Positions 1 through 8,829 of a stretch of DNA of 25,433 nt are shown here, piece after piece. A program made the translations under genes and the position numbers. The notes beneath the pieces are model-generated. The model saw nothing but the letters and a program-made list of their open reading frames with translations, made no database searches and was not told where the DNA came from. Origin of the DNA: Prorocentrum cordatum (lineage: Eukaryota > Sar > Dinophyceae > Prorocentrales > Prorocentraceae); NCBI GenBank assembly GCA_963575745.1, contig CAUYUJ010000198.1, positions 91,501-116,933 of the forward strand, written 5' to 3'. Each line of letters begins with the position of its first letter. Within the stretch, counting starts at the first letter, position 1.

Positions 1-399
1 GGTTTCTGTCTTCCCCCCCACTTCCCATATTTTCCCATATTTTCTGGGGAATCGAGGATTAATTGTGTCTGTGTGTTTTTTCCTCTCCTGAAATTTGAAA
101 AGATCTTACCAGAAATCGCTGTTGGGTCGGACGTGCTCCGCTTCGCTGGGGAGGCCGTTCTGCTGGAGTGCTGTGGACGGCGAAGCTCTCTCTTGGGCGT
201 GTCCGGAGCGCCGGGCGGGGCCCCTCTTCGGGGCAGTTTTGACGCCTCCTTCGGCCTCTTGAGGGGTTGGGGGCCTGACAGGTCCTCTGCTGGGCCTCTT
301 CGATTGAACACGGGTGTTGGGGCCTGCGTTCTGCCTCGCACCTCTCGTCCGCCCCCCTTCTGTTGGGAGGAACTCCGTTGCCACCGATGGCCTCTTGGG
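1..399. other. Unassigned leading segment
   Basis: No gene is recognised here. Positions 24-45 hold two 11 bp copies of a TTCCCATATTT-like unit. From about 120 on the sequence becomes GC-rich and grades into the GGCCGTCTTG minisatellite that dominates the next kilobase. Open frames exist on both strands but have no recognisable motif and follow the repeat composition. Confidence 0.5.
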
Positions 400-1335
400 G
401 GCCGTGTGGGGGCCTCTTGGGGCTTCTGTTCGGCTTCGAGGGGGCCAATTGGGGCCCTCTTGGGCTCTCGTCGGAGCCGTTTGGGCCGTCTCGGAACCGT
501 CCTGGGCCGTCTTGAGCGCTTCTTGGACCGTCTAGGGGCCGTCGTGGACCGTCTTGGGCGGCTCTTGGGGCTGTCTTGGGTGCCTTCGGGGCCGTCTTGG
601 GGCCGTGGTGGGCCGTCTTGGGCGCCTATGGGGTCGTCTTCTGGCCGTCTTGTGCCGTCAAGGGCCGTCTTTTGGACCGTCTTGGGTGCCTCTGGGGCTG
701 TCTTGGGCGCCTCTTGGGCCGTCGTTTTGGGGCCCTGATGGGGGCATCTGGTGCCGATCTTGGAGGGCCCTGTGGCCGTCGTGGACGCGTCGGAGACGAA
801 AAGCACGAGAATGCCAAAAATGTAAGTTTTCCGATTGGAGTGGAGCGATTTTTTGCGGCCGCACCGGTCTCGTGAGTGGGTCGGAGCGCCCCTGGGGCTG
901 TCGGGGTGGCCTCCGGAGCGGCTCGGAGCCGTCTTGGGGTCGTCGGGGCGCCGTCTTGAGCGGATGCGGGACGTCTTGAGGCCGTCGTGGCGGCCTCTGG
1001 AGCGTCTCGGAGCCGTCGTGAGGCCGTCGGGGCGCCTTCTTCAGCGGCTCGGAGGCGCCGGAGAACACTCTGTCCAGAAACTCTTCTGTTCGGACGTTTT
1101 GGGTGCGGCCCCAAAAGGCCGGCGTAGGCGCTTCTTGGGCCGTCTTGGGCCGCTCCTGGGGTGCCTCTTGGGCCGTCTTCGTCGCGGAGCCATCCTGGGC
1201 CGTCGTGTCACCGTCTCTGGGCACTCTTGGAGCGTCTCGGGGCTCTCTTGGAGGCTTCCTGGGCCGCGTTGGGACGACCTCGCAGGGTCTTGGAGCCGCG
1301 TTGGGCCGCTCTAGGGCTCAGATGGCAAGAGCCCG
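400..1335 (+). repeat. Degenerate 10-12 bp minisatellite, G/T-rich on plus strand
   Basis: The stretch is built from imperfect units of 10-12 bases with a consensus near GGCCGTCTTG, alternating with variants such as GGCGCCTCTTG and GGCTGTCTTG. Because unit length wobbles between 10 and 12, no reading frame can be conserved, so the long open frames here are artefacts. A non-repeat box at 811-835 interrupts the array and recurs in other blocks of the family. The array ends in the AT-rich microsatellite at 1375. Confidence 0.85.
811..835 (-). repeat. Conserved AAAAC...GCAT box inside minisatellite (copy 1)
   Basis: Read on the minus strand this begins ATCGGAAAAC and ends TTTTTGGCAT. It matches the box at 3001-3027 and resembles those at 9216-9240 and 10917-10938. 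In every case its orientation follows that of the surrounding minisatellite, so the box belongs to the repeat module. Confidence 0.6.
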
Positions 1336-1374
1336 GGAATCCTTCAAAAAGCAATGGAATCTATGCATGTTTAT

Positions 1375-1501
1375 TTCTATGTATATATGTATATACATAT
1401 ATATGTATTTACATATATGTGTATATATATATACATATATATGTATTTCTATATGTACATGTATATATATATATGTATATGTATATATATGTATATATAT
1501 T
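1375..1501. repeat. TA/TATG microsatellite
   Basis: About 127 bases of alternating TA, TATG and TACA, with almost no C or G, lie between two blocks of the GGCCGTCTTG minisatellite. The tract is largely self-complementary and could extrude hairpins or unwind easily. Confidence 0.95.
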
Positions 1502-1502
1502 G

Positions 1503-2090
1503 GGCCGTCTCGGGCCTTGACGGGAAGTTTCCTCGGCCGTCTTGGGAGGCTCGTCTCCTGTCGTCGGGCACTTTTGGGCCGCCCTGGGGCTCACTGGAAG
1601 TCCGCTCGGGCCGTCGGGGCGCTCACGTGGGCGGCTCTGAGCCGTCCTGGGGGCCGTCCCGGGCCCTCTGGCCTCCGTGGGGATGCCCTCCGACGCGGTC
1701 GTGGGGCGCCCTGCGGGGCCGCCCGGGAGCTCGCGGGGCCCCGCCGAAGGGCTCCACTGACGTTCGAATCTTTTCCTTCCGGCACGCGCTTCTGCCCGCC
1801 ATGTGTAGGGGAGACCAGGGCCCCACGTCGTCTAACCTGTTGGGCCGTCCCTGAGCTCTCTGTGAGCCCTCTTGTGCGGCTCCCTGGGGCCCGTCTGGGG
1901 GGCTCCTGGGGGCTCTCTCGCGCCGTCTCGGGTCTCTCTTGGGCTATTTTGGGCTCCTCACAGAGCCGTCTTGGAGCACTCTTGAACCGTCTTGGGGCCT
2001 TTGCCAGAACCTCTAGAGTCTTGGAACATTCGCGGGGGGCCCAGGAGCCGTCTTGGGCCGCTCAGAGCTCGAAATTGCGAGAACCCCAAA
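1503..2090 (+). repeat. Minisatellite block, G/T-rich on plus strand, diverged
   Basis: Same family as the 400-1335 block, with units such as GGGCCGTCTTGG, but more diverged, especially at 1620-1850. A weak minus-strand PPR remnant lies within it at 1775-1835. Confidence 0.7.
1775..1835 (-). pseudogene. PPR-like remnant (very short)
   Basis: Minus-strand translation gives HMAGRSACRKEK, resembling the core YNAGISACEKG of dinoflagellate PPR repeats seen intact at 8361-8438. Only one half-repeat is recognisable and the frame is not maintained. The call rests mainly on the parallel with better copies at 8290-8495 and 15610-15795, which also abut a minisatellite block. Confidence 0.35.
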
Positions 2091-2124
2091 ATCAGGCAAC
2101 AACCATAAAATCATAAATGGTTTT

Positions 2125-2500
2125 TGGCCACCGCGAGCCGTCTGGACGGCCTCCTGGGCCGTCTGGGCTTCGTAATGTGCGCCAATTATCGTCCTCGTCC
2201 CTCCGAGAGCCCAGGAAGATGTCTTTCCCTCGCTCCCGGAGCTGTCGTGGAGCACTCTTCGGCAGCGTCGAGGCTCTCATCGGGGCCTTGTGGGCAGTCT
2301 TGGTGCGTCTCGGGTGGGTCCTGAAGCTTGGCTGGGCTGTCTTTGCGCGAAATCCCGAAAACCCGAAGAACTCGGACAAACATACGCAAAATCAATAATT
2401 TCGGCCGCCTCGGGCAGGGGCATTCTGGTGGCCTCTGGGGCGGCCTTCGGGCGATCTTGGCGTTTCGGAGCGCTCGCCGGCCGCCTCGGAGGCATCTAGG
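2125..2500 (+). repeat. Minisatellite block, diverged
   Basis: Scattered units such as GGGCCGTCTGG and GGCCTCTGGGG occur on the plus strand, with a non-repeat stretch at about 2345-2400 rich in CCGAAAACCC-like sequence. It is followed at 2600-2720 by a minus-strand PPR remnant. Confidence 0.6.
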
Positions 2501-2614
2501 ACTAGCATGGGGATCGCGGACAGAATTTAACAAAGCACCTTCGTGTTAACTGTCGTCCGCACCTCGCCGAGGCTCGGCGGCTGCCCCGCAGCGTTTTTGG
2601 AGCCTTTTGGTTCC

Positions 2615-2720
2615 CAGGCCCTTTTCGCACGCACGCATGCCTGCAATGTAGGTGCGACTAGGGCTGACCCGTGGACTACGTCCAAGAAATCTGCACGAAC
2701 GTTGCCGAAGTGAGATGTTT
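2615..2720 (-). pseudogene. PPR-gene remnant
   Basis: The minus strand reads DFLDVVHGSALV followed by a decayed stretch ending QACVRAKR. This parallels DEVHGFALVSYNAGISACEKG at 8495-8400 and GHGSALAISYNAGISACGKG near 15760. The upstream VHGSALV peptide is shared by three copies, so these are relics of one gene family and not chance repeats. Frames are broken and only about 30 codons are recognisable. PPR proteins normally bind organellar RNA; no function can remain here. Confidence 0.55.
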
Positions 2721-2768
2721 CCCACTCCCCAAAGCCCTCCCCCGGGAGCCTGGCCCGGTCGATTTGGA

Positions 2769-2778
2769 GGGGGGGGGG
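2769..2778 (+). repeat. G10 homopolymer
   Basis: A run of ten G sits within a purine-rich stretch. Similar pure G runs occur at 4482-4494 and 12445-12455. Confidence 0.9.
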
Positions 2779-2879
2779 AGAGGTCCCCCGGGAGGTGGGT
2801 GAACGCGCGTGGGGGGGGCAGAAGGCCCCAAAACAGGTCAAAAGGCATGGGGTCGTCCCCGAGGGCCACGAATCGCTGA

Positions 2880-3385
2880 AAGATCGATCCAAAACGCCCA
2901 TGCTGGCCTCCCGAAAGCCCAAGAAGCCCTCAAGACGCCCCAAGAAGCCCCCAAGAGGCGCCCCAAGAGGGCCTCCTGAAGCAAACATCGTCCCAGTCCC
3001 ATCGGAAAACGTGCGCGTTTTTAGCATAGACGGCCCAAGAGGCCGTGAAGATCGCCCCAAGACGGGCCAAGAGGCCCCCAAGAGTGCTCCAAGACGACCC
3101 AAGAGGGCCCCAAGACGGCCCAAGAACCCCCCTAAGACGGCCCAGGAGGGTCCCAAAACAACCCCAAGAGGGGGCCCAGTGTGGGAACCCGAACAAACAT
3201 TTCGAGTCATCCACCCGAAGACGCCTCCGGGTTGCCCCAAGGAGCTCCCAACAGGCCCCCAGGGAGCCCCAAGATGGCCGCAACAAGCCCCCACGAGGAC
3301 CCCAGGAGGCCTCCAGGAGGCCCCCAAGAGGTTCAAACAACTGCCTCCAAGACGCCCCCGAGACGCCTCCCACGAGACCCCATCA
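2880..3385 (-). repeat. Minisatellite block in reversed orientation (C/A-rich on plus)
   Basis: Units such as CCCAAGACGGCCC and CCAAGAGGCCCC are the reverse complement of those at 400-1335. The block is therefore inverted relative to its left-hand neighbours. It carries the forward box at 3001-3027. The long proline/arginine-rich frames across it reflect composition only. Confidence 0.85.
3001..3027 (+). repeat. Conserved AAAAC...GCAT box (copy 2)
   Basis: It begins ATCGGAAAACGTGCG and ends TTTTTAGCAT. The match to copy 1 (reverse complement of 811-835) includes the flanking ATCGG. Copy 4 at 10917-10938 shares AACGTGCGTT and GTAGCAT. Confidence 0.6.
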
Positions 3386-3444
3386 GCCATCCGAGTGGCC
3401 TCAGACTCGCAACCCAAGCACGGTGGCGGGATGCCGAAAGCCAT

Positions 3445-3523
3445 TCGATAATCATTCGTCGGGTGTTTTGACATATGCCCTCTATCTGTATGCGTGGGTT
3501 CTCGACCGTTTCCCCACGCGTGC
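3445..3523 (+). repeat. 79 bp direct repeat, left copy
   Basis: Aligns without gaps to 5513-5591, with about 66 of 79 positions identical by eye, sharing the core CGTCGGGTGTTTTGACA. The two copies bracket about 2 kb that includes the CCT microsatellite and both blocks of the 101 bp tandem repeat. Confidence 0.8.
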
Positions 3524-3970
3524 CCGTTACCCTGTGAACTACCCAACCCATGTGCATCAAGTGGCAAAAGGAGCTGGCCCAAACTTGCCAGGACAGTGAC
3601 AGTGCAGGCGCCGTTATATGTTGTGCAAGCTACATGGGATGCGCTCACGTGCCACGATTCACAAGACAACAACGGAAGGACAAGGAGCGAGGGCCCAGGC
3701 TTGAGGAGGACACGCGGGAACGACGGGCATGAGAAGGACGCTTTGGGGGCCGAACCGTCAGCGCGGCAGCAGCAGAGGGAAGGTGGCAGGGGGCAGAGGA
3801 CCACGACGATAGGGACGGGAGGAGACCGAAGAGTATTGCTTTTGTCGGTGGTACGCCAAAGAGTCAGCGCTGCCTGCGCCATGTCGCCGCGGCGCTCGAA
3901 CACATTATTCAACCTGCTGATAGTGAGTGCAATAACCACGCAGGCGCCGCCGCGGCAGCACGTGCCAGAC
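3524..3970. other. Unassigned stretch
   Basis: Moderately complex sequence with no repeat family I recognise and no convincing coding motif. Open frames run on both strands, helped by the adjacent CCT tract, and none resembles a known family. Confidence 0.4.
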
Positions 3971-4092
3971 CTCCTCCCCCAGTTCCTCCTCCTCCTCCTC
4001 CTCCTCCTCTTCCTCTTCCACCTCGTCTTCCCCTTCCTCCTCTTCCGCCTTCTCCTCCTCCTCCTCCTCCTCCTCCTCCTCCATTCCTCCTC
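3971..4092. repeat. Interrupted CCT/CTC microsatellite
   Basis: About 120 bases of CTC triplets with short interruptions (TTC, GTC, GCC). On the minus strand they translate as a glutamate run, on the plus strand as leucine/phenylalanine. Both are consequences of the triplet repeat. Confidence 0.95.
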
Positions 4093-4145
4093 TGCCGCAC
4101 GTGGACCCCTCAAAACGGCGAGTTTCATCTGAGTCTGAATAGGGC

Positions 4146-4346
4146 GTCACTCCGCTGGGCCCCCCAGCAGCGCTCGACAATGGCGACAGCTTCGCACATC
4201 GCAGCCCCACAAGGATTGCGAGGTCTCCTGGTGATCTGGGTAAGATGTCACTTCGCTGGACCCCCCAGCAGCCGTCGAAAGTGGCGACAGCTTCGCAGAT
4301 CATATCCCCCCAGGGATGGCGAGGTCTCATGGTGGTCTGGGTAAGC
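4146..4346 (+). repeat. 101 bp tandem repeat, first block (2 copies)
   Basis: Two copies start at 4146 and 4247. Each begins with GTCACTCCGCTGG or a close variant, contains GTGGCGACAGCTTCGCA, and ends GGTGGTCTGGGTAAG or a variant. A unit length of 101 is not a multiple of three, so the repeated frames are not coding. The same unit resumes at 4975. Confidence 0.9.
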
Positions 4347-4974
4347 TGAGCAAAATGCGCGCGGGGTAAGAAGACAGCGAGGTGGTTGTGTGTTTGGCCA
4401 GCTTGGCATCTTGCTCTGTGTCGGCGCCCCCTTTTCCTCCGCGCCTGTCCGCACATTGTCTGTCCTGGCGGCTGTGCGTTCGGGGGGGGGGGGGTGTGGG
4501 GTGGCGCCGGCTGCGGCGACACACCTCGCCTGGGGACCGCCGTGCTTGGGGGATCCGTGGTCAGCGCCAGGTCGGGATGTGAGGTAGGCGTGGTGGCAGT
4601 GGCCCGTGGACATCGTGCACGCCGCTCGCGGACCAAATCCCCATGAACCTCGCGCCATACGTGCAGCGCGTGGGGAGGCGGACCACTCACCCATCCCACC
4701 ATCACAGGGGGATGCGAAGCCCCTGTGAGTGGGACGTGGTGGGTAAGAGGGGCCATCATAGGCACCTCGCACTCAATTCGAGACCATCCGAAAGGCTCGT
4801 TTTGGGAAGAAGGTCATCACAGGCCTTCAACCTCAACATCTTCTTGAACACGGTTCGGGGCCGGATTCGCGATTCGCATCATGGCGGTCCTCGAGGTGGG
4901 CAACATAGCCGCCTCACCATGGCCAATCAGTTCATGTTTTTGTTATTGGCTTCATTACATGTGTTGCATGCTCT
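4347..4974. other. Unassigned spacer between the two 101 bp repeat blocks
   Basis: About 630 bases separate the two tandem blocks. They include a pure run of 13 G at 4482-4494. I recognise no gene, RNA or mobile-element feature; several open frames exist on both strands without motifs. Confidence 0.4.
4482..4494 (+). repeat. G13 homopolymer
   Basis: Thirteen consecutive G residues lie in the spacer between tandem blocks. Confidence 0.9.
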
Positions 4975-5395
4975 CCCCCAGCAGCTGTCGAAAGTGGCGA
5001 CAGCTTCGCACATCGCAGCCCTACAGGGATGGCAAGGTCTCCTGGTGGTCTGTGTAAGAAGTCACTCCGCTGGACCCCCCAGCAGCCCTGGAAAGTGGCG
5101 ACAGCTTCGCACATCGCAGCCTCAAAGGGATGGCGAGGTCTCCTGGTGGTCTGGGTAAGACGTCACTCCGATGGACAACCCAGCAGCGAAAGTGGCGACA
5201 GCTTCGCAGATCGCAGCTCCCCCCCCCAGGGATGGCGAGGTCTCCAGGGGGGCTGGGTAAGACGTCACTCCGCTGCACCCCCCAGCAGCCCTCGAAAGTG
5301 GCGACAGCTTCGCACATCGCAGCCCCACAGGGATAGCAATGCCGCCTGGTGGTCTGGGGAAGACGTCACTCCGCTGGACCCCTCAGCGAAGGCTT
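4975..5395 (+). repeat. 101 bp tandem repeat, second block (about 4.3 copies)
   Basis: Full copies begin at GTCACTCCG at 5061, 5162 and 5264. A partial copy leads in from 4975 and a truncated copy starts at 5365. Spacings are 101, 102 and 101 bases. Every copy keeps the AAAGTGGCGACAGCTTCGCA core; the C-run in the middle varies in length. The end of each unit, TGGTCTGGGTAAG, resembles a splice donor, but nothing shows it is used. Confidence 0.93.
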
Positions 5396-5512
5396 TCCAA
5401 ACCGATTCGGGGAACACATGGTCCGATAGCTTGGCAGGTCTGGCCTTTACGTTCGGCCACATAGGCGCTTCCCAAAAAGGCAGGGGGCGGCGGTGATTCG
5501 CCGTAGGCGCCC

Positions 5513-5591
5513 TCGATAATCCATCGTCGGGTGTTTTGACAGATGCCCTCCGTCTGTACACGCGGGTTCTCGCCCCATTCCTCATGCGTGC
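5513..5591 (+). repeat. 79 bp direct repeat, right copy
   Basis: Partner of 3445-3523, same orientation and same length. It lies about 120 bases after the end of the second 101 bp tandem block. Confidence 0.8.
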
Positions 5592-5599
5592 ACGGCGAA

Positions 5600-5700
5600 T
5601 ACTGAGGATGTCAGCCCAAGAGGCCCCGAAAAGGCCCCCATGAAGCCCCAACAGAGCTCCAAGAAGCTTTCAAAAAGCGCACAAGAGGCCCTCAGGAGCA
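5600..5700 (-). repeat. Short minisatellite block, reversed orientation
   Basis: Units such as CCCAAGAGGCCCC and GGCCCCCATGAAGCCCC belong to the same C/A-rich family as 2880-3385. Immediately right of it, about 5738-5780, the minus strand reads GSVRADSWAHA. That resembles the GNVRADFLDVVHG lead-in of the PPR remnant near 2700. Confidence 0.6.
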
Positions 5701-5825
5701 ACACGCAACAACCGCCAATTCCCCAAGGGGTCGGCGGTGTGGCGTGAGCCCAAGAATCTGCACGAACGCTGCCGAACGGCCGACATATGATGACATGGGG
5801 CTCGAATGTCGTATTCCGCGCATGC

Positions 5826-6056
5826 AACTGCGTGCTGCTGCTTGCTGCCGCTGCTGTGTGCTGCTGGTAATGCTTACCGCTGCTGCGTGCTGCTGCATGC
5901 TGCTGTGTACTGCTGCTTGTAGCTGCAGGGTACTGCTGATGGCCTGTTCTAGTTTGTGTGCGGTTGCCCGCTAACTGCTGTTGCTGTGCGCTCCCGCTGC
6001 TGCTGCCCGCTTCGCGCTGCTGCCTTTCGCTGCTGCTGCTTGATGCTGCAGGGTGA
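5826..6056. repeat. CTG/TGC-rich degenerate triplet tract
   Basis: About 230 bases are dominated by TGCTGC and CTGCTG, with the motif GCTGCAGGGT at both 5921-5933 and 6045-6054. A similar CTG-rich stretch is linked to the second copy of the neighbouring dispersed module at 15870-16105. Confidence 0.8.
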
Positions 6057-6281
6057 TGCCTATGATTACTTCAGCGTTCTGGGGCAGACTGCTGACGGGA
6101 GAGGATCGGAGAGCGAGGAGTCAGGTCGAGAACGTCAAGGAGGTCGAGGGGGAGAAGCGATGGGCGATCAGCGAAGAGCGAGGAGCGAGAAGGGATGAGC
6201 GAGGGCAGAGGGGCGATGGGCGAGGAGCGTCGAGGTTCGAAGAGGTTTGCCGTCCTTTTGCAACTCTGGGGACTACTCTCG

Positions 6282-6410
6282 CTCGCCATCGCTTGGACGT
6301 CCATTCCCTGTGCACGTTTCGATTTCGTGCGTATTTTTTCGCAACGTGAACAAACATGCTCCTCGATGGTCCTTGCCGGTAAAAAATGCCCACGTCCGAG
6401 CGATGCCAAG
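6282..6410 (-). repeat. Dispersed gene-like module, copy 1
   Basis: This 129 bp segment matches 15939-16071. On the minus strand both copies encode a similar peptide: LGRGHFLPARTIEEHV here and FGRVHFFSAKTIEEPL there, with GMDVQAMAS or GMDVRAMAS further along. In the second copy the peptide lies in the same open frame as a PPR repeat. This copy therefore looks like the decayed 5' part of the same gene family. No known domain is recognised. Confidence 0.55.
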
Positions 6411-6569
6411 CTCGGGCTCCGGGACCGTCAAACGTTGACCAAGGGGGAGAGGCCCAATCAGGACAGACCCCCCCCCCAGGGTCTGGGGACCCGTTCCTCG
6501 GGGATTTCATCGATTTCGAGGGTGCGTTGGGTAGGAGGCTGGAGGAGTCAATTGCTGCTTCGTGTTTGT

Positions 6570-6690
6570 TCAGGCTGCTTGCTGCTAGTGCTGCTTGCTG
6601 GCTGGCTGGCTGGCTGGCTGGATTAATTGCTGCTGGTTTGCTTGCCTGCTGACTTGCTGCTTGCTGCTGCTGGTTCCTGCAGCTGCTTCC
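6570..6690. repeat. TGGC/TGCT microsatellite
   Basis: Six tandem TGGC units around 6599-6621 are embedded in TGCTTGCTGC-rich sequence. Confidence 0.85.
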
Positions 6691-6751
6691 TTCCGAAAGC
6701 TGTGACGGGGTCTCCTGGGCTGAATCTATGCCTTTGAGGGTGGCTGGTCCC

Positions 6752-6850
6752 AGGAGGAGGAGGAGGAGGAGGAGGAGGAGGAGGAGGAGGAGGAGGAGGG
6801 CGGGCAGGAAAAGGAGGAGGAGGAGGAGGAGGAGGAGGAGGAGGAGGAGC

Positions 6851-6923
<73 letters not shown>

Positions 6924-6924
6924 A

Positions 6925-6995
<71 letters not shown>

Positions 6996-7064
6996 AATGA
7001 TGATGATGATGATGATGATGATGAGGAGGAGGAGGAGGAGGAGGAGGAGGAGGAGGAGGAGGAG
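6752..7064. repeat. Compound trinucleotide array (AGG)n-(ATG)n-(GAG)n
   Basis: About 100 bases of AGG (interrupted near 6800), then about 170 bases of nearly pure ATG with rare ATA changes, then about 40 bases of GAG. All frames on both strands are open, giving histidine, methionine, serine or isoleucine homopolymers. These are artefacts of the repeat. Its length makes it an obvious slippage site. Confidence 0.98.
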
Positions 7065-7084
7065 CTGCCTTGGAGCCCGGCTGG

Positions 7085-8285
7085 GCCTTCGGGGGTAAAC
7101 ATGCTGCGAGAGGGGGCGTCTTGGGCCGCCCTGGGGCGATCTGGGGCCGCCCTGGGGGAGTTTTCGGGCCACGGCTGGAAAGTAAGACGCGCGCGTGCGC
7201 CATATTTTCAGCGATGTTCCATCGTGGCTGTGGGAGGGAACAAAGAACCCCCAGAGCTTTCTAAGGGGTCTGCCATGAGACGTCTCTCAGAAACGGTTCT
7301 GGGGGTGTCTTGAGGTCTCTCGGGGACCTCCTGGGGCCTTCTTTTGGCCTCTTGGGGACCTCCTGGGGCTTCTGGGGGGCCTCTTGGGGGCCTGCTGGCG
7401 GTCTCGGGGGTCATTTTGGGACAGAGGGCGCGGAATGTCAGGTCGAGTTCCCCTTCTTGGGGCCCTTTTGGGCTGTCATGGGGGTCGCTTGGGCGGTTTG
7501 GAAGCCTTCTTGGGTCGTCTGGGGAACCCTCCTGAGGGCATGTGAAGCCATGTTCGGGCGATCTTGGAGGCCTATTGGGCCGTCTTTGAGCGTCGGGAGC
7601 CCGAAAAAGCGAGAACGCTAGAAGCATTGAACAACATGGTAAACAGTAATTTGTTTTGCCTCCTGGAGGTCCTCATGAAGCCCTCTTTGGCCGTCTTAGC
7701 GGCCTCTTGGGCCGTCTTGGGGGTCGCTTGGGCGACTTTTGAGCCCTCTTGGGCCGTCTGGGGGCCCTCTTGAGGGCCTGTTGGGCTGTGTTGGGGCGAT
7801 CTTGGGGGCCTCTTGGGCATTCTTGGAGCGTCGGAATCCCGAGAAGGCGAGAATGCTAACACCATTGAACAACCTTAGGAATCCTAGCGCGTTTTGCCTC
7901 TTCGAGGTTCTCTTGGAGCCCTCTTGGGGCGTCGTAGGGGCCCCTTTGGCCGTCTTGGGGGCTGCTTGAGCGGTCTTGGAGCCCTCTTGGGCCGTCCAAG
8001 GGGTCCTCTTGGGGACCTGTCGGGCCGTATCGGGACGATCTTGGGGGCCTCTTGGGACTTCTTGGAGCGCTGGAAGCCGGAAAAAGCAAGAGCGCCCAAA
8101 TCACTGAAACAATGAAGGCAACTCAATGATGTTGGCCTCTCGGGGCCCTCTTGAGGGGCCTCTTGGAGCCCTCTTGGGCCGTCTTGCGGCCCTGTTGGGC
8201 CGTGTGAAGGCCGTGTTGGCGACCTCGCGGGTCGTCTGGAGGCGTCTCGGGCCATCTTGGACCGTCTCGGAGCCCGCCAGGGCCA
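7085..8285 (+). repeat. Minisatellite block with 238 bp higher-order repeat
   Basis: This is the longest block of the GGCCGTCTTG family, in places phased almost exactly at 10 bases. Superimposed on it is a higher-order unit. The segment starting GAGCGTCGG recurs at 7588, 7826 and 8065 (spacing 238 and 239). Each copy is followed by a GAGAACGCTA-like and an ATTGAACAAC-like piece. The block ends at the PPR remnant at 8290-8495. Confidence 0.85.
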
Positions 8286-8289
8286 GCCG

Positions 8290-8495
8290 GGGGCGATTCT
8301 CGCACGCGCCGATGCCGACCATATGGAGTAGAAGTCGTCGGGCTCGAGCTTTGACTCCCACATCTCACGGAGCAACCCCAGCGCCCGCTGCCACTGCTCT
8401 CCCTTCTCGCACGCGCTGATCCCTGCGTTGTAGCTAACTAGGGCGAACCCGTGGACTTCGTCCACGACCAGCAAGTCCCCCTGGCGCGCCTCCAC
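8290..8495 (-). pseudogene. PPR protein fragment (one full repeat plus the start of a second)
   Basis: Reading the minus strand from 8495 gives VHGFALV and then a canonical 35-residue PPR unit (SYNAGISACEKGEQWQRAL, then GLLREMWESKLEPDD). At about 8325, exactly one repeat length on, a second unit begins. It reads HMVGIGACEN in another frame, so a frame change separates them. Beyond 8290 the sequence turns into minisatellite. PPR proteins are helical-repeat RNA-binding proteins of organelles, normally many repeats long. This is a fragment, best read as a decayed gene or an isolated exon. No start codon or splice site can be assigned with confidence. Confidence 0.75.
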
Positions 8496-8519
8496 GTTGG
8501 GTCCCCGCCCAGGAAGAAG

Positions 8520-8700
8520 TCACCCCGAAGCCTTCGGTGACTTTTTCAGGCCGCCTTTCCGAAGTTGGATGGCGGGCGTTTCCTCCTCTTCGTCCGCCTT
8601 CCGCTCCACGTCCGCCTGGACAGCAATCGAAGCGTCACAGACGGCTATGGTGGGTCTGCGGTGTGCCTGTCGCCGCTTGCCTGCTCCCCCTGGTTTGAAC
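8520..8700 (-). other. Possible coding exon fragment, unidentified
   Basis: The minus strand has a 60-codon open stretch ending in TGA at 8522-8520, with mixed composition (AVCDASIAVQADVERKADE, then a lysine-rich end). It is not made of any repeat family in the window and lies just upstream of the PPR fragment on the same strand. It lacks an ATG and has no recognised domain, so it may be an exon of that decayed gene or chance. The short inverted repeat at its end (GTCACC...GGTGAC) is noted separately. Confidence 0.2.
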
Positions 8701-8829
8701 AATGTTGAAAGTACCTGGGGCCTAGAAAAAAGTCACCGCTCGCTCTTGGGAGCTGTGCCTGGGAGAGCTCTACGCTGCGGCTCGCTCTTGGGAGCCTTGG
8801 TGAGAAGAGCCTTGTACTTTACCGATCGC

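Noticed and set aside
2527-4128. Very long minus-strand open frame (over 500 codons)
   Set aside because: It runs through the reversed minisatellite, a PPR remnant and the CCT microsatellite. Its length comes from repeat composition, and no single domain spans it.
4932-5328. Repeated MCEAVATF-type peptide on the minus strand
   Set aside because: The DNA unit is 101-102 bp, not a multiple of three, so successive copies fall in different frames.
6752-7064. Poly-His, poly-Ser, poly-Met and poly-Ile frames
   Set aside because: All are translations of one AGG/ATG triplet array; every frame is open by construction.
8513-8540. Hairpin followed by T5, like a bacterial rho-independent terminator
   Set aside because: The context is eukaryotic, where such terminators do not operate. 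The stem is short and bulged and no gene ends there convincingly.
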